Source of the DNA: Verrucomicrobiota bacterium
GTDB taxonomy: Bacteria > Verrucomicrobiota > Verrucomicrobiia > Limisphaerales > CAIMTB01
Assembly (NCBI GenBank): GCA_963205105.1
Contig: CAUJJW010000180.1
Coordinates: forward strand, 1 to 45,769
Direction: 5' to 3'
DNA: 45,769 nucleotides
Shown: positions 24,032 to 32,184 of the stretch, piece after piece
Layout: every line of letters starts with the position of its first letter
How positions within the stretch are numbered: position 1 is the first letter of the stretch
The notes under the pieces: model-generated
The model's input: only the letters and a program-made list of their open reading frames with translations
Told to the model about the DNA's origin: nothing
The model's database searches: none
Made by a program: the position numbers and the translations under genes

Positions 24032-24435
24032 GGATCTACCCATGGACCGGTCGTCCGTAGCGGCGGGCGTCCCGCCTGCCGTAGAGGGGGGCGTCCCGCC
24101 TGCCGTAGAGGGGGGCGTCCCGCCTGCCGTAGAGGGGGGCGTCTCGCCCCCCGGAATCCCGGTTCAAGGCCCGTGAGCAGGTCGATTTCGAGCAGCCTGC
24201 TTCCCATGAAGCTCCTCTCGTCATCGTAATCCTACTCCTAATCGTAATCCCCCCCGCCTCCCCCGGTTCATGGGCTGTAAACAGGTCGGTTTCGAACAGG
24301 GAGCTTCCCATGGACCGGTCGTCCGTAGCGGCGGGCGTCCCGCCTGCCGTAAAGGGGGGGGCGTCCCGCCCCACGGAATCCCGGTTCAAGGCCCGTGAGC
24401 AGGTCGATTTCGAACAGGGCACTTCCCAGGACCCT
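24032..24435. repeat. Repeat block with four-unit and two-unit 24-bp arrays, partly duplicated
   Basis: The block separates aminopeptidase P and the SGNH-TPR gene (tail to tail). CCATGGACCGG (24040-24050) leads into four tandem 24-bp units at 24057-24080, 24081-24104, 24105-24128 and 24129-24152, closed by CCGGTTCAAGG. A second array begins with the same CCATGGACCGG near 24308 and has two units (24325-24348, then a 25-bp variant to about 24373). Each array is followed by CGTGAGCAGGTCGATTTCGA. Between them is a short TAATCGTAATC stretch (24220-24252). No gene is supportable here. Confidence 0.88.
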
Positions 24436-26766
24436 TCACCGCGCCTCTCCCGGCGACCGAACCCCCGCTTCGCCTTGGCGCTGGATCGCCATCACCTGGG
24501 ACAACGCCTGCTGGGCGGCCTCGTTGCGAGGGTCCAGCCGGAGACTCTCGGTCAGGTGCATCGCAGCGTCCGGCCATCGCTTGAGCCGGGCATAAGCGAT
24601 GCCCAGGTTGAACCGACCCAGGGCGTGATCGGGCTTGAGTCGGACGACCTCCTGAAACTCCGCCAGCGCCAACTCCACCTTGCCCGCCACCGCGTGTTCG
24701 ACCCCCAGGAGATAGCGTGCTTCCCATAATCGGGGATCCAGCCGGATCGCCTCTTGTAGACTCTCCATCGCCTGAGCCGGCTGCTGATGGGCGGCCTGCG
24801 CATTCGCCAGCCTCAAATAGGCGCGGGCATGCCCCGGCTGCAGTCGCAACGCCGCTTCGCAGGCGGCGATCGCCTCCGCCGGACGGCGCTGAGCCAGGAG
24901 GGTGTCCGCCAGTTCCAGCCGCGCTTCGACCCAATCCGGCTGCATCGCAATCCCCTGCTCCAGAAGCGGCCTGGCCTCGTCCACCTGGCCCAGTCGACGC
25001 AGCAGACTGCCAGCCTGCACGTACGCGAAGGGATGATGCGGCGTGGCCTCCCGAACCCGCTGCCATTGGACCACCGCTTCCTTCAGATTGCCGGTCGCGT
25101 CCAGGAACTCCGCGTAAACACGGCGGAGATGCAGATCATTCGGCGCCCGGGCGATCGCGTTGGTAAAGACGCCAAGCGCTGCTCGCGCCGCCGTCGGGGT
25201 TTGCAGCCGCCGCTGGCGCAGGGCTTCGCCCGCCAGGGCGTCGATCTGCACCACCTGATCCAGACGGTTGGTGAAGGGAGCATCCAGACAGCGTTGCAAC
25301 ATCAGCTCGGCACAGGAGGCGCGCCCCCAGGGGGTCAACGCCAACCGAGCTGCACAAGTCTCCGCCGATGCCCAATCGCCCGCTCCACCGCCCCGCACCG
25401 ATTCCGGCAGCAACGCGGACAGCGACTCAGCAAAGCAACGAGCCAACGCGTGGTTTCCTTCCGGAGTCAGGTGAACATGCTCGTAAAAGGCCTCCCGCCC
25501 GGCGGCTCCACGTCCCGAAGCCCGGTTCAACACATCCTCCGCATCCACCAATGCAGAACCCGTTTCCGCCGACACCCGCCGAATGATCCCGTTGAGCCGT
25601 GAATCCGTCCGCAGCGGAATCGTGTCCAGATCCCGTGCCCGGCCCAGCGCGGCCAGCCCACCCGCTCCGTTCGTCTCCGACGGGTACGCCCAGCCCAGCA
25701 GAAACTGCACACCAGCGTGGTCCGGATCGAGTTCCGCCGCCCGCCGCAGTGCGCTCCCATCCAGAACAGGTTCCACGTTCGTCATCGACCGACGCGCGTT
25801 GTCCACCATCCGTGCGACCTCCGAGGCGTCTGCCGGAGGGACGTTTCTGCCATTCGCCACACCGAACGGGCCGCTGTCCCGAAGATTCACCGCCACGGTG
25901 CTCAACAACACCCGCGCCCCCGCCGACTGCCCCAGCCGCGCCATGTCCCGCAAGTTCTGCTCAAAGGCATGATAAACCGGCTCCCGACGGGGCGAATCCC
26001 GGGGCACATGCTCCAGTGCCAACACCTTGGGCCCAGCCCACCGGGTGCTTCCCTCCGGACTTTGCCCCAAACCAGCCGAAAGTTTTTCGATCGCCTGTCC
26101 CAACCGAGATGCCTTGGCGGCCAGAATCCACCGAACCCAGCCCACCGAGATCGATCGCCCACCCAAGGCACTGCCCGCTCCAAAAGGTCCGAGCATCTCG
26201 TTGTTCCCCGCGAACACGATCCAGTGGTCCGCCTCCAAAGCCACCGCTTCCCGGGCCATGGGCAGCAAGGCGTGCGAATTGATCGCCGTCATGGCCACTG
26301 CAATGACTTCGAAGCGGGTACCGGGGTATCTCTCCTGAAGCAGAACTTCCAGATAGCGAGCGACTCCAAAGGCCGGCTTCGGATCGCCCATGGCCGCCGA
26401 TTCACCGAAGAGCAGGATGCGAATGGTGCCGGCTGGCTTGCTCACCAACACACGCGTGGGCGGTGGCACCCTCAACAGCCCCGGCGGAAAGAACCGTCGA
26501 CCAAAGGCAGGATTCTCCACCCATTCATCTGTGGACGCCCCAGTCACGAAATACCGCGGTGAGTGCCCGAAACCCGCCCAGCGAAGCGTCCCTTCCAAAA
26601 CCCCCAACACCAGCATCGGCGCCACCAGAGCCAGGACGATTCGCCCCCACCAAACCCGCCCGACTCCACGGCGCTTCTCGGGAAAAGCCTGTTTGCCAGC
26701 AAACCCTTGCGGTGGATTGACTCCGGCGTCCTTCAACCCGGAGACCGTAGGCGCCTCCGCTCGCAT
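24436..26766 (-). CDS. Membrane-anchored SGNH-hydrolase-like / TPR fusion protein
   Basis: 776 residues. One N-terminal membrane helix (IVLALVAPMLVLGVLEGTL, residues 43-61). An SGNH-like domain spans about 110-440: block I IRILLFGESAAMGDP (Ser123, in GES rather than GDS), block III WIVFAGNNEMLG (Asn189), and block V YEHVHLTPEGNHALA (His432). The core is longer than usual; a TPR-like helix pair (DPDHAGVQFLLGWAYP, about 347-365) is embedded in it. From about 500 to 770 are roughly seven TPR units, such as NPDLHLRRVYAEFLDATGN-like, HPFAYVQAGSLLRRLGQ, WVEARLELADTLLAQRR, HARAYLRLANAQA, LWEARYLLGVEHAV and HALGRFNLGIAYARL. Proteins of this architecture occur in Planctomycetes and Verrucomicrobia; acyl-esterase activity is possible but unproven. 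It is convergent with aminopeptidase P across the repeats. Confidence 0.8.
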   Translation of the reverse strand: MRAEAPTVSGLKDAGVNPPQGFAGKQAFPEKRRGVGRVWWGRIVLALVAPMLVLGVLEGTLRWAGFGHSPRYFVTGASTDEWVENPAFGRRFFPPGLLRVPPPTRVLVSKPAGTIRILLFGESAAMGDPKPAFGVARYLEVLLQERYPGTRFEVIAVAMTAINSHALLPMAREAVALEADHWIVFAGNNEMLGPFGAGSALGGRSISVGWVRWILAAKASRLGQAIEKLSAGLGQSPEGSTRWAGPKVLALEHVPRDSPRREPVYHAFEQNLRDMARLGQSAGARVLLSTVAVNLRDSGPFGVANGRNVPPADASEVARMVDNARRSMTNVEPVLDGSALRRAAELDPDHAGVQFLLGWAYPSETNGAGGLAALGRARDLDTIPLRTDSRLNGIIRRVSAETGSALVDAEDVLNRASGRGAAGREAFYEHVHLTPEGNHALARCFAESLSALLPESVRGGGAGDWASAETCAARLALTPWGRASCAELMLQRCLDAPFTNRLDQVVQIDALAGEALRQRRLQTPTAARAALGVFTNAIARAPNDLHLRRVYAEFLDATGNLKEAVVQWQRVREATPHHPFAYVQAGSLLRRLGQVDEARPLLEQGIAMQPDWVEARLELADTLLAQRRPAEAIAACEAALRLQPGHARAYLRLANAQAAHQQPAQAMESLQEAIRLDPRLWEARYLLGVEHAVAGKVELALAEFQEVVRLKPDHALGRFNLGIAYARLKRWPDAAMHLTESLRLDPRNEAAQQALSQVMAIQRQGEAGVRSPGEAR

Positions 26767-27066
26767 CGACGAACAAAAAGCCGCCAGCCCCGCCGCGCTT
26801 CATGCCAGCGGCATCACTCCGCTCCGTCGTCCTCCGTGCAGGCCGCTGATGCAGTCAATGCATCGACCTCATCCGACAACTTTTTTCTACAGAAACCGCA
26901 GTTTGTTGATACAGTGCTCTAATTCTGGATGGAACGCGGCAGTCGAATCATTCGAAGGGCTCATTTCATGGACTTCCCCATGGGGTGCCCGCGGAGGAGA
27001 CGGCTCGATCCAGCGGTGCAACCCACCGTCCGCAATCTGTAAAGACCCGTTAACCAAGACGTCATC
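26767..27066. other. Divergent intergenic region between SGNH-TPR and secreted-protein genes
   Basis: The 300 bp contain an AT-richer patch (26880-26925: ACTTTTTTCTACAG, TTTGTTGATACAG, CTCTAATTC) that is the best place for a promoter of the downstream secreted protein, but no -35/-10 pair at proper spacing stands out. No repeats of the GTAGCGG family and no convincing gene are present. Confidence 0.4.
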
Positions 27067-30000
27067 ATGTCACGGCAATCGATCATTCCACGATGCAGGC
27101 TCCTCTCAGGGGCCTGCATCCTTGCGGCATCGGCCTTTGCGGCCCATGCCGTCACCGATAAGGTCTTTGATTTCAACTCAGACCCCAGCGGGGTGCTGAA
27201 TACCTACGGAAACGCCGAATGGCGCCCCACCGATGGCAATCCCGCCGCAGGTGGCTATCTCGCCATCACCGACGCCATCAACAGCCAGGGCGGCATCATC
27301 GTGTTTGACGACTTCGATGACGGCCTGGTGGTCAAGGGATTCAATTTCAAGGTCGACCTGCGCATCGGCAATCCCACCGGCAACGACGGAAGACCTGCCG
27401 ACGGGTTTAGCGTCAACTTCGCCCGCGAAAACGATCCCATCGTCGTCAAAGCCACCAACGGCGAGACCCCGGATGGCTACGGCGACTCCGCCGGCGCCCA
27501 TGAATTCGGCACGCGCACCGGCATCGCGGTCAGCTTCGATACCTGGTCGGGCAACACGCTGCCGGACGGTCCAGACGTCGAAGGCGTCATCGTCCGCGTC
27601 GACAACGCCACCGTCACGCGGGTGCCCATGCCGACCCGCAACGGTGCCTGCGCCGACCCCACCAGCCTTCAAACCGGCCCCTACAACGCCGAGCTCAGCG
27701 GTGCCGTGGATGAGCTCTGTTGGCAGCAACTCGAAGTCGATCTCAACGACGCGGCTCAGCTCTCGGTGAAATGGAAGGGAACCACCCTGTTGGATAAGTA
27801 CCAGACGGCATTCCTTCCCAGTCGCGGCCGCATCGTTTTCATGGGCCGCACCGGCGGCGCCAATCAAAACAACCACATCGACAACGTCCGCATCACCACC
27901 CTGCCGGCCAGCACCGCCACGGTCAGCGGCCTGACCCCGCGCATCAACGGCTTCGAGGTCAAAATAGAAGACGCTCCGGGCAGCGTCGTCACCGCCGCCT
28001 CAGTCGCCGCCAAACTCGACGGAGCCACCGTCACGGTCACCGCCACCAAACAGGGCGGCACCACCACGGTCCTGTACGCCGCTCCCGCCGGAGGGCGCTT
28101 CGTCTCAGGCTCACCCCACTCGGTCGAGCTGACGTTCCGCGACGCCGCCAACAATTCCTTCACCGAATCGCGCAATTTTAACGCGCCCGTTTACGGCGCC
28201 TTCCTCACCTCCACCAAAGTCACCGACGCCAACACTTCCCAGCGCGGCTTCCGCATCCGCCCGCATCAAGTGGACGCCGTCCAGCCCAACACCATCGCCT
28301 GGACCGAAGACCAACTCGCCGGCCGCAATGGCCCCAACCGCGTCAACCTCACCTTGTCGGGCATCACCGCCGATGCTGCGGGCTTCATCGCCTGGGACAA
28401 AGCCATCGACTTCAAGAACGCTTCCGGCGGCTCCGGCGCGTTCACCCTCGACTACGGCTTCGAACAGGTCGGCATCCCCGGCTTCAACGAAGACGGTTCG
28501 CAAAAAGCCAATGAGGACAATTCCGCCCTCGAAATCCTCGGATTTATTGAATTCCCCACCGCCGGCATCGTGACCATGAACGTCGCCAGCGACGACGGGT
28601 TCCGTCTGCAAACCGGCCCCGACGCGCGCGACGTGTTCGCCCAGCGCCTCGGTCAGTTCGATGCGGGCCGCGGCGTCGACACCGGCACTACCTTCGATGT
28701 GTGGGTCGAAGAACCCGGCATCTATCCGTTCCGTCTCGTCTGGGAAAACGGCGGCGGCGGCGCCGGCGTCGAATGGACCTCCATCAGCGCCGACGGCACC
28801 CGTCATCTCATCGGCGATCCTGACAACGCGAGCGCCTTGAAGACTTACCGCACCCGGACCTCGACTCCGGCCTATGTTTCCAGTGTCCGTCCCGCCATGA
28901 ATGGCACGCTGATCCACGCTCAGCCCGACATCGCCGTCGCGCTGGAAAATGCCGGTGCAGTCGATGCAGCGTCGGTCCAACTCACCCTCAATGGCACCGC
29001 GCTCACACCCACCCGGACCACTTCCGGGAGTCAGCTCACTGTGACCGCGCCGACCAGCCAGGCACTGCCCTCCGGCTCCACCAACACCGTCCAGTTGACT
29101 TACACCCCGACCGGCGCGTCCCCCATTGTCCGGGAATGGGCATTCACGGTGATCCCCTACGCCAATACCCTGCCCGCCAGTCTGGCCGCGGATCTCGCCT
29201 CCGCCGCGGATCCCGGATTCCGAGTCCGCACCTGGCAGATCGATCCCGCGTCCGATCAGACGGATCCAGCCCTGCGCACCGCCACTGAACTGAACTACGC
29301 CGAAGCCATCCTTGCCGGCATCGCTGGCCCCAATGCCGCCAACACCGCGAACTTCACGGACAGCGGGTACTTCATCGAACCGACCACCATCAACTACGCG
29401 CAGCAAGGCACCGACGGAAACCCCGAGGGCGCGGGCAACTTCAATCCCAACCGGTTGATCCCCGGCATCCCCGGAAAAGGTTCCGCCGACAACGACAGCA
29501 TCGCCATGGAAGTGGTCACGTACCTGGCTCTGCCCAACGCCGGCTTCTACATGCTCGGCGTGAACAGCGACGACGGGTTCAAGGTAACTCCCGGCCATAA
29601 CGCCGGCACACTTCCCCTTCGGATCCTGGCACCCGCCAACATCGCGGGCGCCATCGCTGCCGTCCCCAGCGTGCGTGGCGACAACCAAGGCGGCGGCATC
29701 TTCGCACCGCTGCCCGCCACAGCCATCGAGGCCGAAATTGTCCATGTCCAGGGCAACAGCACAACCGCCCCCGCCAATGAAGGCTGCGGCACCGCCCTCG
29801 CCAACGCCGCCGCTGTCGCCGGCAAGATCGCCATCGTCAGCCGCGGCACTTGCACCTTCCTGGAGAAGGCCCGCAACGCCGCCAGCGCCGGCGCCATCGG
29901 ACTCATCGTCTACAACAACCGATCCGATCCGCCCATCGTCATGACCGGTGACGCCAACACCCTCACCATCCCCGTGCTGATGATCAGCCGCGACGACGGC

Positions 30001-30456
30001 GCCAAAATCACCGCCGCCTCCGGCGTTCGCGCCAGCATTGGCGCCGACCCCGCCCTTGTCCTGGGCTCCTTCAACGCCGGCCGCGGCGCTTCAGACACGC
30101 TCTTCGGCTTCCAGGTCACCCAGCCCGGAGCCTACCCCGTGCGCCTGGTCTGGTTTGAAGGTGGCGGCGGAGCCAACGTGGAATGGTTCTCCGTCAACAG
30201 CGACGGCTCCCGCACCTTGCTCAACGAGGCCAACAACGCCAAAGCCATCAAGACCTACCGCAAAGCCACCGTTGTCGCGCGCCCCACGCTCGCCGCCCAA
30301 CGGACCGCAACCGGCATGGCCCTCACCTACCAAGGCACCCTCCAGTCCGCGCCCTCAGCAACCGGTCCCTACACCGACGTCGCCGGCGCACCGGCGAACG
30401 GACCGTTCACGGTGCCAACCACCGGAGCTGCGCAGTTCTACCGGGCACGCAACTGA
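27067..30456 (+). CDS. Large secreted protein: lectin-like domain, two PA14-like modules, inserted PA domain
   Basis: 1129 residues with a signal peptide (LLSGACILAASAFAAHA, cleavage about residue 28). Residues 30-280 look like a concanavalin/legume-lectin-like sandwich (FDFNSDPSG, DGFSVNFARE, IAVSFDTWSG, HIDNVRI). Residues 285-375 and 600-700 are Ig-like linkers. There are two related PA14-like modules. The first spans 390-595 (VASDDGFRLQTG at 506-517, FDAGRG at 531, YPFRLVWENGGGGAGVEW). The second spans 718-1065 (VNSDDGFKV at 832, FNAGRG at 1002, YPVRLVWFEGGGGANVEW). In the second, a PA domain (about 878-988: GKIAIVSRGTCTFLEKARNA, SAGAIGLIVYNN) is inserted between those two motifs. The C-terminus (LQSAPSATGPYTDVAG ... 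AAQFYRARN) is a module typical of verrucomicrobial secreted proteins. It is likely a carbohydrate-binding surface protein; no catalytic domain is seen. It is followed by a strong terminator. Confidence 0.82.
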   Translation: MSRQSIIPRCRLLSGACILAASAFAAHAVTDKVFDFNSDPSGVLNTYGNAEWRPTDGNPAAGGYLAITDAINSQGGIIVFDDFDDGLVVKGFNFKVDLRIGNPTGNDGRPADGFSVNFARENDPIVVKATNGETPDGYGDSAGAHEFGTRTGIAVSFDTWSGNTLPDGPDVEGVIVRVDNATVTRVPMPTRNGACADPTSLQTGPYNAELSGAVDELCWQQLEVDLNDAAQLSVKWKGTTLLDKYQTAFLPSRGRIVFMGRTGGANQNNHIDNVRITTLPASTATVSGLTPRINGFEVKIEDAPGSVVTAASVAAKLDGATVTVTATKQGGTTTVLYAAPAGGRFVSGSPHSVELTFRDAANNSFTESRNFNAPVYGAFLTSTKVTDANTSQRGFRIRPHQVDAVQPNTIAWTEDQLAGRNGPNRVNLTLSGITADAAGFIAWDKAIDFKNASGGSGAFTLDYGFEQVGIPGFNEDGSQKANEDNSALEILGFIEFPTAGIVTMNVASDDGFRLQTGPDARDVFAQRLGQFDAGRGVDTGTTFDVWVEEPGIYPFRLVWENGGGGAGVEWTSISADGTRHLIGDPDNASALKTYRTRTSTPAYVSSVRPAMNGTLIHAQPDIAVALENAGAVDAASVQLTLNGTALTPTRTTSGSQLTVTAPTSQALPSGSTNTVQLTYTPTGASPIVREWAFTVIPYANTLPASLAADLASAADPGFRVRTWQIDPASDQTDPALRTATELNYAEAILAGIAGPNAANTANFTDSGYFIEPTTINYAQQGTDGNPEGAGNFNPNRLIPGIPGKGSADNDSIAMEVVTYLALPNAGFYMLGVNSDDGFKVTPGHNAGTLPLRILAPANIAGAIAAVPSVRGDNQGGGIFAPLPATAIEAEIVHVQGNSTTAPANEGCGTALANAAAVAGKIAIVSRGTCTFLEKARNAASAGAIGLIVYNNRSDPPIVMTGDANTLTIPVLMISRDDGAKITAASGVRASIGADPALVLGSFNAGRGASDTLFGFQVTQPGAYPVRLVWFEGGGGANVEWFSVNSDGSRTLLNEANNAKAIKTYRKATVVARPTLAAQRTATGMALTYQGTLQSAPSATGPYTDVAGAPANGPFTVPTTGAAQFYRARN

Positions 30457-30490
30457 GGCGAAACGCCCCGTTGCTTCCTCAAACCTCACA

Positions 30491-30519
30491 AGACCGGGCA
30501 TCCGCCCGGTCTTTTTTTT
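30491..30519 (+). terminator. Rho-independent terminator of the secreted-protein gene
   Basis: AGACCGGGC (30491-30499), a 4-nt loop, GCCCGGTCT (30504-30512), then a run of eight T. The stem is perfect over 9 bp and lies 35 bp after the stop codon. It works in the plus direction only; the convergent AbgT gene ends 32 bp further on. Confidence 0.93.
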
Positions 30520-30550
30520 GCCCAGACCAGAGCCCACCTCCCAGCCCGGA

Positions 30551-32101
30551 CTACATTCGCAAGGGCGCACCCGGCCCCATAGGAAGCTCCAGGCCGATCC
30601 ACAACAGGAGCAACGCCACCCAACTGACCATGAAGACCAACGAGTACGGCAGCATCAACGCCATCATCGTGCCCACCCCCGCCTTGGGCTCGTACTTCTG
30701 CGCAAAGGTCAGAATCAGGGGGAAGTAGCTCAGCAGTGGCGTGATGATGTTGGTCACGCTGTCGCCCACGCGAAAGGCCCCCTGCACCATCTCCGGCGAG
30801 TAACCCAGGAGCATGAACATCGGCACGAAGACCGGCGCCAGCAGCGCCCACTTGGCCGAGGCACTGGAGATGAGGAGATTCACGATCGCGGCAAACAGCA
30901 CCACCGCGACCATGAGCAGCATCGGGAGATCCTGAAGCCGCAGGTGCTCGATCAGCCGGGCACCACTGACCGCCGTGATCACCCCCAGGTTGGTCCAGGT
31001 GAAGTAGGCGATGAACTGGGCCGCAAAAAAGGCCAGCACGATGAACGAGGCCATCGATTTCATCGTGGCAATCATGCCCGCCACCACGTCGTGGTCGTTT
31101 CGAAGCGTTCCCGCCGCGAATCCGTAGGCCACACCCGGCAGAAACCCAAACAGGAAAATGAACGTGGCAATGCCCACCATGAACGCCGACTGCGCGAACA
31201 CCGGTGCCTGACGATTGACGAGAAAACCGTCCGCCGGCAGGACCCCCCACAGTACGACGCCTGTGAGAGCCAACAGGGTCCACCCGGCAGCCCACAGCCC
31301 GCGACGTTCCAGCGGCGACAGCGGCCGCAATTCTTCGCGTTCCATGCCCCCCCGGTAGGGCCCCAGTCGCGGTGCAACGATCCGCTCCGTCACCCAGGTG
31401 CCCGCCACCGTCACAACGAAGGTCGAGACAAACATGAAGTAATAGTTCGCCGTCGCATTCACCTGCCGAGCCGGGTCCACAATCTGTGCCGCCGCCTGGG
31501 ACAACCCCGCCAGGAGGACGTCCACGGAACCAATGAGTAAATTGGCGCTGTAGCCGCCGGACACACCCGCAAACGCCGCCGCAAGCCCCAGCAGGGGATG
31601 CCGCCCCAGCGCATGGTACAACGATGCCGCCAGCGGGATCAGCAGCACATAACCCACCTCACTGCCCGCGTTCGACATCACCGCCGCAAACACCACCATG
31701 GGCGTCACCAGTCGACGCGGCGCACCCAGCACCACCAACCGCAGGGCCGCCGCCAGGAGTCCTGAATGCTCCGCCAAACCGATACCCATCAGGCACGCCA
31801 ACGAAATGCCCAGAGGCGGGTATCCCAAAAAGTTACGCACCAACTCCGTGATCATCCGCTGACCACCCTCGATCGTTAGCAAGTTCACCACCGACACCGG
31901 TTTGCCGGTGGCCGGATGAACCACCTGAAGCCCCCAAGCCGATCCGATCGCCGACGCCAGGATGACCAGGCACGCCAACAGGACGAACAGAGTGACCGGA
32001 TGCGGCAAGGCGTTCCCAGCCCGTTCCACACCACTCAAAAACCGCTGAAACCGGGAAGGAGCCGTCGGCTCCGACAAGGAAGGATGGGAGAGGGCGGCCA
32101 T
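30551..32101 (-). CDS. AbgT family transporter (p-aminobenzoyl-glutamate / antimetabolite type)
   Basis: 516 residues with about 11-13 membrane helices. Family signatures include VERAGNALPHPVTLFVLLACL, NLLTIEGGQRMI, MGIGLAEHSGLLAAALR, MSNAGSEVGYVLLIPLAA, FAGVSGGYSANLLIGSVDVL, and FFAAQFIAYFTWTNLG near the second half, with SASAKWALLAPVFVPMFMLLGYSPE and FRVGDSVTNIITPLLSYFPLIL. AbgT proteins move p-aminobenzoyl-glutamate into the cell, and some relatives (MtrF, YdaH) export sulfonamides using the proton gradient. Which applies here cannot be read from sequence. It lies 83 bp downstream of the giant fusion gene on the same strand and could share its transcript; a metabolic link is not evident. 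Confidence 0.93.
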   Translation of the reverse strand: MAALSHPSLSEPTAPSRFQRFLSGVERAGNALPHPVTLFVLLACLVILASAIGSAWGLQVVHPATGKPVSVVNLLTIEGGQRMITELVRNFLGYPPLGISLACLMGIGLAEHSGLLAAALRLVVLGAPRRLVTPMVVFAAVMSNAGSEVGYVLLIPLAASLYHALGRHPLLGLAAAFAGVSGGYSANLLIGSVDVLLAGLSQAAAQIVDPARQVNATANYYFMFVSTFVVTVAGTWVTERIVAPRLGPYRGGMEREELRPLSPLERRGLWAAGWTLLALTGVVLWGVLPADGFLVNRQAPVFAQSAFMVGIATFIFLFGFLPGVAYGFAAGTLRNDHDVVAGMIATMKSMASFIVLAFFAAQFIAYFTWTNLGVITAVSGARLIEHLRLQDLPMLLMVAVVLFAAIVNLLISSASAKWALLAPVFVPMFMLLGYSPEMVQGAFRVGDSVTNIITPLLSYFPLILTFAQKYEPKAGVGTMMALMLPYSLVFMVSWVALLLLWIGLELPMGPGAPLRM

Positions 32102-32184
32102 CGGCGCCGAAGATGGACCGACATCCGGCAGGCATCAACGCCGGGAACACGACGACACCCTGGGCTCCCAGGACCCGAGGGGCG

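Noticed and set aside
24057..24152. Possible CRISPR array from four regular 24-bp units
   Set aside because: The units abut with no unique spacers between them and there are no cas genes; it is a plain tandem repeat.
28111..29745. 544-codon minus-strand frame opposite the secreted PA14/PA protein
   Set aside because: Gly/Asp/Val-rich shadow with no domain; the plus strand shows signal peptide, duplicated modules and terminator.
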